The position numbers were made by a program, and so were the translations under genes. This document shows, piece after piece, positions 1 through 13,022 of a stretch of DNA of 64,000 nt. The number at the start of each line of letters is the position of its first letter. Position 1 is the first letter of the stretch. Under the pieces are notes generated by a model. It searched no databases. It saw nothing but the letters and a program-made list of their open reading frames with translations, and was not told the origin of the DNA. This DNA comes from Owenia fusiformis (Eukaryota > Annelida > Polychaeta > Sabellida > Oweniidae). Where the stretch lies: positions 31,614,926 through 31,678,925 of the forward strand of contig CAIIXF020000002.1 of assembly GCA_903813345.2 (NCBI GenBank), read 5' to 3'.

Positions 1-1499
1 TGTGACTGCATTGTTTGAGACTATGGGACATTACTTCATGTGCTAGAAAAAACGTCTCCAGACTCTAGTTAAGGGCTAACAGTGTTGTTAATTCCTTAAA
101 AAATACAATAACTCCAGTCATTTACGTATATGGGTTTTCTTGCTTAATAAATAGATATGGGGGAAAAATTCTGGAGAGGAATCTGTATAGAATAATTATA
201 GCTTACTTATGGCAACATTTGAAAAGCAACACCAAATCAAAGTATCCTAAATTGAATAAATGAAAGCATTTCGAATCTAGGAAGATCACTAAAGATAAAA
301 AATTATCATACTAGATAGAATCACGTATGAATTGAATCATTATAGTAAAATCGAAGATGAAGTTAAAATGTGTAAGATCAGCTCCTATTCACAGGCTGGG
401 GGCTCATGACTCATTCTTAGACTCTCAACATATCATAGCCACAAATATTCCTGCCTGCATCAGTCTGTATCATATGTTACTGTTGATGTATCAGGCATAT
501 TTTGATAGTTTGGTCATGATTGCCTGATATCACAGGTGTGTTATACTGAGATGGTTATGGAAAATGATGGAAGGGGGGGGGGGCAAAAATCCTGGGATTT
601 CAGGCATAGTCTTTTTTTCAAAAAAATTATTCCTCTGAAATAATTAAACTCCATTTTTGGCTAAAGTGATCACCCCCAGATTCACCAGCGTTAAGGCTTG
701 TGTGAATGTGTCGTATCTATATTCTGATGTTTTATTGTATACACTGTACATGTATTTGAAAAACGTTTATCCTCTCATCTTGCTGTTAAACCTATAATCA
801 CTTATAAGGAGTTTAGAATCAAATTATGTTTTTAATCATCTTTTGAGAGATATGTCTATTAGCTGGCCAATAAGATCACCCATCTCTCCCATGAGTTTAA
901 CCAAGAGGTGGACCAAATCTGGGATGACTCTCCATAGAAGATGCTGCGATAGGAATTATTGAGCCACTCTCCTGTCTCCATCCAAATAACTTGCAAAATT
1001 ATCATTTACACTCCCACACTCCTACTTTATTACATTTCAATGTCAACTTGAATCCTACATGTCCAGATTTATAGCTACTTTAAAAGTTTCATCTTATGTT
1101 TAGTCCATGTACTTCTAAATATGGTCGTGATCAAGTATTGAACATTTAATATAATCTTACTCCATATTATATTCAAAATATAGTATATTTGGTAATACTG
1201 CTTAGTGAATGGTACTTGAATTTGCAATTTGTCTCGTTAAACTTCATAAATATCATTTGATAAAACCATTGCATAATAAATATCCATTATCTCAAGGCTT
1301 ACATTAAGAGGATTTGTAGATTTTCATGTCTTTTTCATACAACATTTTTATTAATGATATTTCGGGCCCATGTCATTCCCCTTATATTTGATAAACTTGT
1401 TGTTTGAACTCTCCAACTGACCAACATTTAACAAACATAATTGAAACATACCATATGTTACTTTCTGCTCATTGATCAATGGGGAAAATGTCAAAAGGT

Positions 1500-1582
1500 A
1501 GTCTTGCCTCAAGACCCTGGATCCCCCCTTTCCTACTTTTACAAGTAGTTAGTAGGGGGTCCATTGTCTTGAAGCAAGACTG
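1500..1582. repeat. Hairpin-forming inverted repeat
   Basis: GTCTTGCCTCAAGAC followed by GGATCCCCC pairs with GGGGGTCC and GTCTTGAAGCAAGAC about 50 bases on. Stem arms are about 25 bases with a few mismatches. It is probably a remnant of a small palindromic element; no function is visible. Confidence 0.5.
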
Positions 1583-2756
1583 GTCAATAGGATGGGATTG
1601 AACTGCCCACCAGCAGTAAGGATGGGACTGATAAACTGTTTAATTATCTAACCTGATAAGAGGTTAGTTTGGAACTAAATTCTATGCCCAGGGCTATATA
1701 CAAAAATGACATCTGACTTAAATCTCCTGGTAAGTCACTAGTTATTGTGTTTACATGTCTTAAAGTTGATCCTACATTCTTGCAATACTTTAGGAAATCT
1801 GGCAACCTTGAAAGAACTAAACATTGAGACACTCAACAAATTATCCCTTCGTTTGGAGCATATTTTGAAACCATGTGTCACTGTTTTATGAAACCTTAAA
1901 GCCTCCTCTCTTTCGTACTTAGCTTTGTATAGTTATGTTTTATCAAATCAGCCCCTATACATTTAATGGGGAGAAATTCATGTGGGAAAACTGATTCACT
2001 GGTAGTACATATTAAATTAGATAAAACATTGTTATTTAATATATTGTCATAATAGGTGAAACATGAAAGATAAAACATCATTTTCACAAGAGATAAAATA
2101 TTTCCATGGTGTATCAAACATATGAGGTATATTAAAAGTAGGAATGGAATTTTTATTAGGCTAGGGTAAGCAATGAAATGTTTAGCATATCTTAAAATGT
2201 TACATTTAAATTGCATAATGCCCCTGTATAGTAGCATCATTTGCAACATAAGTTTTTTACTAGACATAATAAGTTGAGTTTGAAGATAAAAAAGATGTAA
2301 TTAAAAATCCAAACAACTCTAAACTTAGATTTGAATTGCTTTTGCCTTTAAGAGGATTGATAAAATCCTGTATGATCTCTCTGCTATTTAATTTACTCTT
2401 GTATCCCTTATCTATTGTGACCTGTACCTTGCCAAGATAATTCCATCCATGCAATATTCACCATAAAAATTATTTAATAATTATGTAATAGTTGGCTGAA
2501 TTTTTTTTGTGCCAGACTCTTGGTATCCTCATCTTTTCTTGGAAGTCCACTCAATTCCTTGTTAAATTCATATCTCATATTAGGATACATATGATACTTT
2601 GGGTGTTTATATTTATTAGCAAGGGGTTTGGTATGTGTGTTTGCATTATTGGATTTCTATACAGGAACATGGCTATGTGCAATTATCAGTCTAATAAATC
2701 ACTGTTAATTGATATGTTCTGTACCCGTTCTGTATTGCAGCATGACTATTGTTACA

Positions 2757-2818
2757 GTTCCAATTTCCACTGTAGTTCCAACTTCCACTCCAGTTCCAAC
2801 TTCCACTCCAGTTCAAAT
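2757..2818. repeat. Short tandem repeat, TCCAACTTCCACTCCAGT-like
   Basis: About three to four imperfect copies of an 18-base unit (TTCCAACTTCCACTCCAG) follow one another. On the plus strand one frame reads as a Thr/Pro/Val-rich stretch, but nothing else supports coding. Confidence 0.6.
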
Positions 2819-3096
2819 CTCCTGTTCAGTCCCATGGACAGCTATTAGAAAGTCTACCCTCAGTTTCCTATTCAAGCTAGCCAGAAAAAAACTTAGGATT
2901 TTTGTCAAGCTTGTAACTCAGAGCTGCCCTATAATTTAGTGTAGTTGTAGTTTTATGTAATGATTGTGTTCCATTGCCTTGAAAATAAAATATTAGAGCA
3001 CTGTTCATGTATTATATTGGCAGTTACTCCTATGTTGGTATGTTAAATAGGAATTTTGTACAAAAAACTAAAGATATATTTTTTATGTACTTCCAG

Positions 3097-3142
3097 CAAT
3101 CGAGCAAGAAAAGAAAGATTAGCAAGTTGGAATAACTGCTAA
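3097..3142 (+). CDS. Possible terminal coding exon of an unknown plus-strand gene
   Basis: A pyrimidine-rich stretch ending TTCCAG is followed by an open frame reading NRARKERLASWNNC and then TAA. An AATAAA lies 400 bases on (3543-3548), as expected for a 3' UTR. I do not recognise the protein and could not find an upstream exon in a compatible phase. This may be chance; other candidate acceptors in the area lead nowhere. Confidence 0.2.
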
Positions 3143-5084
3143 GAAAGACAATGTACATAACGAATACTTCATGACAGACCATCTACAAAATGGCCGCAGT
3201 TTAATTCCACATCTCCATAGCAACCAGCCATTACTCACTGCTGGCACTTACACAGGTCTTATCCCTTCACAATGGCTGACATGCTATTAGGCTCTGGACA
3301 TTGGACATTAAATGACACCATCTATGTTCAAATTCATGCGGAGCATTATGGAACCGATTCAAAACTTTGAAAAAACAATTTCTGGAATTTCACCTTATTT
3401 TGGACATTCAGCCTTAATATTTTAAAACTACTCGCTATACTGTGGTTTTGTCCAGTTGTGGTATTTGAAATTATAATGTATATAATATACTCAGTAATAG
3501 TTTTATGTTACATTTAGACGCCTGCATGCAGTAATACCGACAAATAAAAATCATGTCTAAATCTTATCTCAAATGTTTGCAATTTTTGGCTTGTTCATCT
3601 GTTGTCGCTTAACTCTTTCATCTCCAGCATCTTCACTGCCTTAACCCTTTACATATTGTAGCGAGGGCATAATTAGTATTGTTAGTGTACATGTTTAATT
3701 TTCAGAAAACATCATTAAATTGATAAATCAGAGATATATAATAAAAGTTTATTTGTTTGCATCAAACATGTTGAAATCTCTAATAGAGATAGTGTACATT
3801 GAATCGTGTTTGGTTTGAATCTGGTTTTGCAAAGATCATTGATAGTGCATTATTAAAGAATGCTGTGCAATGCAGACATAAGCATTGCATTCAAGCTCAA
3901 CATTTGTAGTGCATGACATGCAATGCAAGATGTAAATGTAATAAATGACACATAATCAAAGATCATAAACTTAAACAACATGCAAGGCGTATGTAATGCA
4001 TAACATGTGATGTATTGCAAAAACTTTGATATTGGAATGTCTCCATCACATAACCCACTCCCCCATAAAATTGTGTAAAGGCTACAGCACCAAAGATTGA
4101 CCCACCAATGGCATTCCGTGTTATATACCCAACAATGTAAATTGATTCCTAGTCACAATTCATGTTAATAACAATAATTGGTTTAGAATATTGGACACTT
4201 GTGGGTTAAATAAGATTCACCTTTCACCCCTTACATCTAAAATTACAGGATATTCAGTCAATACGCCTATTCATATAATGAATCCCCCTTGATATTGTAG
4301 CCTTTTTCTACAATTGTAAATGGTGCATGAACGCTCTCTTTTCGTGTAAGGGTTAATATGACAAATATAGTAATTGTTGCAAGGACTGGTTTATGTATTC
4401 ATCATCCAGAGTGCTATGTTACAACCAACTAGGCATGTCAGTTGGTATTATGTTCTACATTATCATTAAACAGTTGCCATGACAATGGCTATCCACATCC
4501 ATACCTATATTTCATATTTGTTCCTATATTTGATAAAATTGTCGATTACATTCCAAATCCTGATAATAGGGTAACAGAAAAAATATGATGACCTAAGCTG
4601 TGATTGGGCTAGCTTCGACTTGTTTTGTGTTTTTGTAAATGTATCGTGTACTGTTGTGCAATTACTGTCATTGTAGAAATCGTTGGTTTCTTAGAATATA
4701 AAATTGTTTCCAAAAGAGATCTTCATTTTTCAACTTTGAACATTTTGTACAAATCAGGTAAAAAGCTGTTTGTTAATGTAATGCTGTGCTTTGCGAATTC
4801 ACAGTATAAACTAACTATATCACTTTAATTGGAAAAATCAAATTAGGATCTGTCTGTGTGATATTACAAAAATTCATTCACATTCATTCAAACACTTGTT
4901 ACATATCATTAAAAAGATAAATAAACGTCTGTATACAATATCAATATTCAAAAAACATATGTCATGTTATTTAATTTTAATAATGTGTCTAATTGATGTC
5001 TGAAATGAAAGTAATTGTGTTTAGGTGCATCTCAAAAGTATATCAGGCCTTGTACAATTGTGATATCTTTTTACCATTTCAAGC
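3143..5084. other. No gene recognised; possible 3' UTR at its start
   Basis: No exon or element is visible. AATAAA at 3543-3548 could be a poly(A) signal for the candidate exon just upstream. The rest is AT-rich unique-looking sequence with no long open frame. Confidence 0.45.
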
Positions 5085-5277
5085 TCAGCTTGTATTCGCG
5101 AATGCAACTTTCGGCTAGTCCGCCACCTGATCAATCTACTATTTTATGACCAACTCATTTGAATATGAATGAAATAGTGGCGGGTACTATTCATATTTAA
5201 ATGAGTTGCTCATAAAATAATAGATTGATCTGGTAACTGACAGTCGTTAGTTGCATTCGTGAATTCAAGCTTAGCGT
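5085..5277. mobile_element. Palindromic miniature element
   Basis: The two halves are near-complementary: AAGCTCAGCTTG, CGAATGCAACT, ATCAATCTACTATTTTATGA and CAACTCATTTGAATATGAAT on the left are mirrored on the right in reverse order. The whole can fold into one hairpin with a loop of about 15 bases. This structure is typical of hairpin-type MITEs. I could not define a target-site duplication. Confidence 0.65.
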
Positions 5278-7765
5278 CTCTAAATAGCGATTTGCAAAAA
5301 GAAAATCCATGGGTTAACTCATGCAGCGAGATTATAAAACTTGATTTGGACACATTCATTACTGGCATCAAGGACGTCCTTGCTGGCATTCACTTTTCAG
5401 TTGGGCATCTGATCAAAATAATAATTTGAAAATTGTCCATAACAATGTTATAATCCACCGAGACATCCAAGGGGCTTCCAAAGGGGTATATCCTGTAGCT
5501 ACATTTCACATTGGATTTTTTCATATTGTACCCTTTCAGATTTAAGGATTTTTATTTTTTTCCTTTCTACAATCAAGGATTTTTGTTCATTGTAACATTC
5601 AATAATTTTCATTTTGTTTTTTGTAAGCTCTATTTCATTTTGATCCTTTTCGAAATCAAGGATTAAGGATTTGCATTTTGCAGCTTTTTACATTCATTGA
5701 AGGTTGGAAATTGTTGATTTTTATGTTGTCTGGTATTGACTAATATGTCAGGTCATGACATCTAAAGAGTCAATAAAAGATATATATATATTATTTCAAC
5801 ACTTTGTGCATGTTTCCATTTTACTGTTACATTTTGTCAACTTCTGCCAATTTAACATCGCATCACATCACACTACACTATTAAATTCAAGTTTCCTTTT
5901 GGTTTTAAGAATGGATCTTCACATTACAAGGGGCAACAGTTGTCTTTTAAATCATGTCCAAGCTTTCACAGAAAAACAATGGAGGTTCAATGAGGAAAAT
6001 TTATTAAAGCCAATTTTCTAAAAAAGAAACATTTTTGAAAATGAATTCCAAAAGTCTCATTGAAAATTGGAGAGAGGCCAAACTCATTGTCAAGAAAGTT
6101 TGTACACTATCATTTCATATATTTGGCAACCAGGTATGGTCTGTCAAGGTTTTTCAAACATTTCCTGTTTTTAAATAATTGATATTGCTAATATAAAAGA
6201 ACACTAGCATTTATCATCGCAGGCTCATTTTCAAAACAATTATTTTGTCAACTATTTGTTAAAAACAGAAAATATTATTCTGAGTTCACCACATCACATC
6301 TCTGAGAGTTCGAAAATGTCCATTTTACATAAATAACCAGGTAGCAGTTGTTTTTAGCTCATCTAATCAAGGAAATTGAGAAACTGAATTAGAAATGTGA
6401 TGCTGTTAATGCAATGGGGAAATTATAAGGCTATGTAATGGACATATGACACAGAAATGTGATATCCTAGGAGACTAGGTCCGTCAGTCCGTCAGAGATG
6501 GTCAATCCCGTATCAAATTCTCAATTGTGAAAAGCTTCTTGATACCAAAATATATGTACAATATAATAATACTGGGTGACACAAAAAATTTTATTGAGAA
6601 AATTATTGCATTTTTGTCACCCTTATTGTATAAGTAATGTACATGTATGTATCGAATCTTAATTTCAGGACACACCCATTGAGTGCCACTGTTAAAAATG
6701 TTGCTTATGAAGAAATGAATATGTTCACGTAACATATGTAACTTTTGAGATGATTCCCATTTAATATAAAGATCCACCTTGCATTAATATGAAATATTAC
6801 ATGAGTGATGAAGGCGCATGAATGTGTAATTATGTGACAGATTGTTATTGTACAAATGTCCTCATTATTATTCAGCACTGTCTGTCTGGACAATCTGTTC
6901 ATTCAGGTCATCTCATAGTGAAATATCTAGCTGTCCTTAAAAATTTAATTTCCAAAGGAAAGGGAGAGAGAGGAAATTCAGTGGTGTCAGGAAGAAATGA
7001 TGCACTTACAAAGTTTCAAAAAAGTTTATGAAAGTTTACAGTCAAGGGTGTATTGAAATTCAGGAAATGTTAAAGTTTTATTTAAAATCCAAATGTAGTT
7101 GGTTTTGTATACCTGAGACAGAACAAAATGGACATTAATAGGTAAGGCGAGGAAATCGCCTTAAGTTTGTCAAAACTTAAAACATCCCTTGTAACATTCT
7201 GTTTTACTATTATTATCAGATCTCGTATATAAATCCAAAAATAGGATAGCTTATATTATTACTTCAATTTTACATAAAATGTTTTTTACAATTTTCATAC
7301 AATACTCCAATATCATACACAATGATGTCCAACATATTCTGAAGTTGAAATAATTTTTTGCAAGCCTGATCATTGGCAGTGTCTCCATAAACATAATCTT
7401 TTGGAAAATCGACCAAATATTTTATCATCACTTTTGATTTTTGTCCAACAAAATTTCACAACTGAATGAACTAAATAAAAGATTAGGGTCAAAAATGAAT
7501 CGGTTTGTCATGTCATTTCAAATTTAGTAACAAAAATCCAATTGTTACACAATCCTATTTAAAATGACAACCATTTCGTAAAGGTGATCTTTGTGTAACA
7601 ACAATCTTATTTTTGAAATCCATATCTCTGCATTTGCTAATTGACTTTAAAATCTTATTCAAAATGGCAACCATATTGTAAAGAAATCTTGTTATATTGT
7701 AACAACAATCCTGTTGCATTGTGCATTAAGACAGGAATAAAGAGATAAACAAGTCAATGCTTTAA
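5278..7765. other. No gene recognised
   Basis: AT-rich sequence without supported exons, RNA genes or clear repeats. The longest open frame (88 codons near 5755) has no family resemblance. Confidence 0.45.
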
Positions 7766-7960
7766 CCTGGCCTGTAACCAGGGGGGGTTCGATGGGTTCG
7801 AGTGAAGCCCCCCCCCCCCCCTTCTGGCCAAAATCATGCAGTTTCTGAGCACTTTTTAAGTGAATTTGGCCATTTTTGGACCAAAATTGTCACAAGCAAA
7901 CCCCCCTGGAATTTTTCAAAAATTGAGCCCCCTTGGCAAATCCTGGCTATGGGCCTGTGA
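7766..7960. mobile_element. Short terminal-inverted-repeat element (CCTGGCTACGGGCC-type)
   Basis: GGCCTGTAACCAGG at the left end is the inverse of CCTGGCTATGGGCCTG at the right end. Inside are a run of about 15 C and the phrase CAAAATCATGCAGTTT. Diverged relatives lie near 30880-30990 and 42140-42275 and share the ATGCAGTTT...TTCTAAGCA core, so this is a dispersed family. Terminal repeats of this kind are common among hAT-like non-autonomous elements; the superfamily is an inference. Confidence 0.6.
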
Positions 7961-8154
7961 ACTATTGGCAAATTTAGACCGGTATTGACAATAATTACAT
8001 TTTTAATCCACAATACTGCAAGTGCCAGTACAACATGTGTTTTTATAACACATTTTTCAAATGACCACGTTCACTTGTTCATTATATGCATGATGTCTGT
8101 TTTTGAAAATGAGATTCACTTTTTGAGAATTTAGAAAGAGGATTCAATACATCT

Positions 8155-8701
8155 GGAATTTTACAGTTTTTAGTTGAACTAACTTGAGCTTAGGTTCAGT
8201 ATATTATTTTTTAATTCCCTTTCTGTTCTTTGAAACTATTTCATTCAATGTACTGTAGCTACAATAATTAATATGACTTCCCCAAAGTTGCTGCAATATA
8301 TACATGTATCTAGGATATATCTTATCAACATATCAACATTAACTGTCATTTTGTCAATTGATTTAAAATATAACTTCGATAAAATTCTCAACTTCCTGAA
8401 AGTCTGATGCATGACAAACTCTCCCAATGAGCATTTTATTTAAACGCAAACAATAGAGCTTTTCAATGGCTGACATGGGTCATACCAAAGTCTACATGTT
8501 AGTGTGACATTTACGCATGTTGTTTTTTCTTTTCACTTTAATTGACAAAAAGCAGTGCTATAGAACAACTCAACTTATTAGACAGCTATATTCATGTAAG
8601 CTACGTTTTAGGAATTTTACAGTTTTTAGTTGAACTAACTTGAGCTTAGGTTCAGTATATTATTTTTTAATTCCCTTTCTGTTCTTTGAAACTATTTCAT
8701 T
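8155..8701. repeat. Pair of identical ~91-bp direct repeats 456 bp apart
   Basis: The block beginning GGAATTTTACAGTTTTTAGT at 8155-8245 recurs, apparently without change, at 8611-8701. The sequence between them is unique. The pair could be a recent local duplication or terminal repeats of a small element; they do not begin TG and end CA as LTRs usually do. Confidence 0.75.
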
Positions 8702-9670
8702 TTTTCATTAAGACTTCTTGTTTGACTTTCACAGTACAGGACATTCTTTTTAATTTCTCAATTTCAACTGAATTCCATTAATTGTCAAGTTTAGTACTAA
8801 TGTTTTTAAAGACCATCTTGAATAGACTTTGATGCAAACTCTTTTTTGTAAATACTAGAGCTTGAAAAAATCCTTGACCATTGAATGACAGGACGAGTGC
8901 AAATTATGAGAGAAGTATGTACATTGTATAGTAAATATTCTGGATCTTGGCACTCTGCAGTCAGAGGATATGCAGATATGTGAGTCTAACACGAGAATCC
9001 CTAAAAGAGGACCCTGAAAAACATAAATGTTGCATCTTGGGATGATTTACCCTCCTTTGCATGTATCACCATTACTACAAGTAAACAACAAATGTGTTAT
9101 ATTCCTCAAACTATCATGAACCATATAGAAACTTGAGGTCATCATGAACCCTAAAGATCATCATGAACCATTGGGATCATTTTGAAGAACCGAGGATTGT
9201 CACACATAGGGAAGCGTGAATATTGAATATTCTAAAAGTGTATGAGGAAGTCAGGAAGTTATGAAGTATTTCCTTATTACTTAACAAATCCCATCCATAC
9301 ATAATTTGTATTATGACTAAACACTTCATGATACATAAATATCAGATAAGGTCAATATGAACATTTAGTATATCATTAATTTCCTAGTTCCTAACTATAT
9401 GGTCTCCCTCTCTATTCACTTTAAGAGTGACTTGATTGAAACTAGGGAAAGCAAGGACCATATACTTGTAGAAGGGAGACTATAATCACTTGAAATAATA
9501 ATTTCTTTGAAACGTGAACTAATTTGTTAATGTGCTGAATTGTTTGTTCCAGTTTTTTTTTTCCTACCTCTGACAGATTTTGATGAATTTACACAAATCA
9601 TATAATATATGTACAATTGGTCTAGGTTCACTAAACATCATCAAAATAAACACAAAATAAAGACAATGTG

Positions 9671-9794
9671 TTAACATGCAAAATGTCACCACCTGCCATT
9701 TGTTACAGATGCCGACCGAGGAGCACCTATCTCACAACATCGTCCACTAAAAGTTAGATATTTCAACAATACATCACAACTTCTGGTGGTGACA
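9671..9794. mobile_element. MITE copy, TGTCACCACC family
   Basis: The copy opens TTAACATGCAAAA, then TGTCACCACCTGCCATTTGT, and closes CTGGTGGTGACA, so the ends TGTCACCAC/GTGGTGACA are inverse. At least five relatives occur in this window (24348/28556, 29458, 36499, 44132, 50335/51900). There is no coding capacity. Confidence 0.7.
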
Positions 9795-10708
9795 ATAGTA
9801 AAATGGCAAAAACTTGTATAATCTGAAAAACTGGCAAAAGATAAAAATGCCCAGATATTCAAGGGGCTAAGTTTAACTGGTAGTTTCCCAATCTGTTGAG
9901 CCTCCATATTATTATTTACTTTTAGTATCATTCAACCTCTAAGCACTATAGAAATGGGGAAACCTCCACTATTTCATACTCATGTGCACCACTTATTAAA
10001 TTGGCAACATGCCCCTGATAAGTAATAACTATCCTTATATTAAATTTCAGAAGATGTCAATTCCCATGAAGCCTCCAGTAGAACATGTGACATGTTTCAT
10101 CCAATCAGAATATAGTATTATTTCAAAGATATGATTGAAGATCATATTCTATAGTTCATGTTGGCTACATATTTGTTATTGATAAACACATTACATGAAT
10201 TGAGTCTAAATGAATATCAAGCCAGTTACAAAATTGTTTGAGGGCCGGGGTTACCCAGACAACCCTTAATGACAAAGTAATATCTAAAGTGATCGATTTG
10301 ATAATTTTATTCAGAAATACATCAAATGCACCAAACAACAATAGTTTGTAATATCTATGCATATTGTATATTTTAATATCCTTAATTCTCATAATTACAT
10401 GAACTAATTTCTAAATATCACATCGTCAATGTTGACATTCAGAGGCCTTAAACAACTCACATATTATTTATTTGACATTTTTGGAACATTTTACATTGAT
10501 TTTTTTGATAACTTCAAAAATGAAACTGATCCATCTAAGTTGTGTTAAAAACTTTAGTAAGTAAAACATAATTGACTCGTTCTATACACATACGGTATGT
10601 ACCCCAAGATATATATACATTTTTATATGCAATGATGTATAAATTAAGATTTTTGAGTTTCACCTGTATCCTTTTCAAGAGATTCCAAGTACAGTAAAAA
10701 AACTGTCA

Positions 10709-11286
10709 AGTGGAACACCTCCATATATGGAACACCTCCAAGTGGAACACCTCCATATATGGAACACCTCCAAGTGGAACATCTCCATATATGAAACAAT
10801 TCCAAGTGGAACATCTCCATATATGGAACACCTCCAAGTGGAACATCTCCATATATGGTACACCTCCAAGTGGAACATCTCCATATATGGAACACCTCCA
10901 AGTGGAACATCTCCATCTATGGAACACCTCCAAGTGGAACATCTCCATCTATGGAACACCTCCAAGTGGAACATCTCCATCTATGGAACACCTTCAAGTG
11001 GAACATCTCCATATATGGTACACCTCCAAGTGGAACATCTCCATATATGGTACACCTCCAAGTGGAACATCTCCATATATGGAACACCTCCAAGTGGAAC
11101 ATCTCCATCTATGGAACACCTCCAAGTGGAACATCTCCATCTATGGAACACCTCCAAGTGGAACATCTCCATATATGGAACACCTCCAAGTGGAACATCT
11201 CGATATATGGAACACCTCCAAGTGGAACACCTCTATATATGGAGCACCTCCAAGTGGAACACCTCTATATATGGAGCACTTTTAGT
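10709..11286. repeat. 32-bp minisatellite, 18 units, rich in CArG-type boxes
   Basis: The unit reads roughly AAGTGGAACATCTCCATATA then TGGAACACCTCC. Nine of 18 units contain the exact palindrome CCATATATGG, the consensus for SRF binding; the others have CCATCTATGG, CTATATATGG or similar. Because 32 is not a multiple of 3, every frame on both strands stays open, producing several overlapping false ORFs. The array lies 3 kb beyond the KIF3A stop codon. Confidence 0.9.
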
Positions 11287-12044
11287 GGTACCATGTTCCA
11301 CTTGCACAGGGTTTAATCATACTGCATCAATCGTTATAAATTCAAATTCTTTACTAGAGCTCATAAAATGTAAAATCTACATGTATAAACGATAAGGGCA
11401 AATTACTCTATAGCTTCCACTAAAATATACATCAGTAAACTACATAATAGTGGACATGTCATTAAAAGCATTTTATAGGATTTATGAAGAGAGCAAAGTA
11501 TGGAAGCCAATGGCACTCTGAGGGTTAAACAAAACCAGATTGTGGTTTGATTGAATGACTAAATCACGAAGATTGATAAAATACCTTTATAACAGACCAT
11601 TGTTTGTTTACCTTTCACAAATGGACACTCCAGACAAAGTGGTTTATTACCATAGAATATGTTATCAATACACATTACAGACATCCTATCATGCACTTTT
11701 AATCTGCTTGATATAAATGTAAATATCAACAGAAATGACTGTCTAGTAAATAAACATAACATAGTAACCACCTTTTTGTTTATTTCCATTATAACTTTCG
11801 CTTTGGTGTTTCCATAAAAATCACCTATTTGTATGCTACCATAAATCTACAAATTAGCATTTGATAATTGTCCAAAAAATGTTGCATATCCATACAATTT
11901 AGATATCTATTCCAATATAGTACAGATAAACTTACAAATAATTTAAATAGTTGGCACATAATGAGTAATTTTATGAAATCTCCCACTGTTCTAAAACTGA
12001 AACACTATAAAATGTCAAAAATAACAATAATTTCACAGCACACC

Positions 12045-12310
12045 CAACATGCATCTTTTAATATAGTAGAACAATGCATGCTGGGATTGGCATGCCTACT
12101 GTGAAACATAACAACTTAAGTAGAACAATGCATGCTAGGATTGACACGCCTACTGTGAAACATAACAACTTAAGTAGAACAATGCATGCTGGGATTGTTA
12201 AAAAATAGAACAATGCATGCTGGGATTGACACACCTACTGTGAAACATAACAACTTAAGTAGAACAATGCATGCTGGGATTGAAGGCCTACTGCAAATCA
12301 TAACAACTTA
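12045..12310. repeat. ~55-bp tandem repeat containing CCCAGCATGCATTG
   Basis: Four to five imperfect units share TAGAACAATGCATGCTGGGA, a cCTACTGTGAAACATAACAA stretch and CTTAAG. On the minus strand each core reads ATCCCAGCATGCATTGT, which resembles the ZNF143/Staf site. One unit has a G-to-A change in the core and one is truncated. Confidence 0.8.
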
Positions 12311-12651
12311 AAACAATCATGCAGAAAAAATGAGTTAATACAAAATGTTCATTATACAACATATTGTATAAACTCCAAGGTATAAATATTTGAGAGTTGC
12401 CAATTGAATAGATGAGAATATACAGTATGTCCATGCAAAATATATTACAAATAAATTAATAATATAATATAATACATTTATATACACGAGGAGTATCATC
12501 CTTATATTCTACATATTATCCTGTATAAGATAAAGAGTTTCTTGTTATTTGTGTTAGTTTGGAAAATTATTAAAGACACACATTAGTAATTTAGGGATTA
12601 AAAGATAGTGCAAACATATTCTAAATAACAAGGTTGAACTCAAATAATATA

Positions 12652-12850
12652 TATGTTGCAATCTGTAGCCTATATTCATGAATGTTGCAATTTTTAGCCT
12701 ATATTCATGAATGTTGCAATTTGAAGCCTATATTCATAAATGCAGCAATTTGTAGCCTATATTCATAAATGTTGCAATTTGTAGCATATATTCATAAAGC
12801 CTTACATTCAAAGATGTTGCAAATTATGATAGCCTATATTCAAAAATGTT
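12652..12850. repeat. ~30-bp tandem repeat
   Basis: About seven diverged copies of TGTTGCAATTTGTAGCCTAT plus ATTCATAAA occur in a row. No function is visible. Confidence 0.8.
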
Positions 12851-12934
12851 ACAATTTACAGCAACTAGCCAGTTAATACACACAATCACACTGCCTACAC
12901 ATTCTCAGTACAATGCAGACAACACTCTGTATTG

Positions 12935-13022
12935 TATCATAGTTACTGTACTGTATTACACTGCACTGTATTGTACTGTATCATACTGTACTGTATTACA
13001 CTGCACTGTATTGTACTGCACT
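12935..13022. repeat. ACTGTACTGTATTACACTGC tandem repeat
   Basis: A simple repeat of TGTA/TACTG words, with one 40-base block present twice. It yields a short false ORF rich in Tyr and Cys. Confidence 0.7.

Larger units (their letters stand above)
1..3096. other. No gene recognised
   Basis: I see no convincing coding exon. Open frames here are short, AT-rich and resemble no protein family. The stretch holds an 11-base G run near 573, a hairpin near 1500 and a short tandem repeat near 2757. It may be the intron or 3' part of a plus-strand gene ending near 3142, but that rests on one weak candidate exon. Confidence 0.5.

Noticed and set aside
8155-8701. Miniature LTR element
   Set aside because: The paired repeats lack TG...CA ends, a primer-binding site or polypurine tract; kept only as a direct repeat.
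10644-11395. Overlapping ORFs on both strands over the 32-bp repeat
   Set aside because: All frames stay open because the repeat lacks stops; the products are low-complexity and several overlap each other completely.
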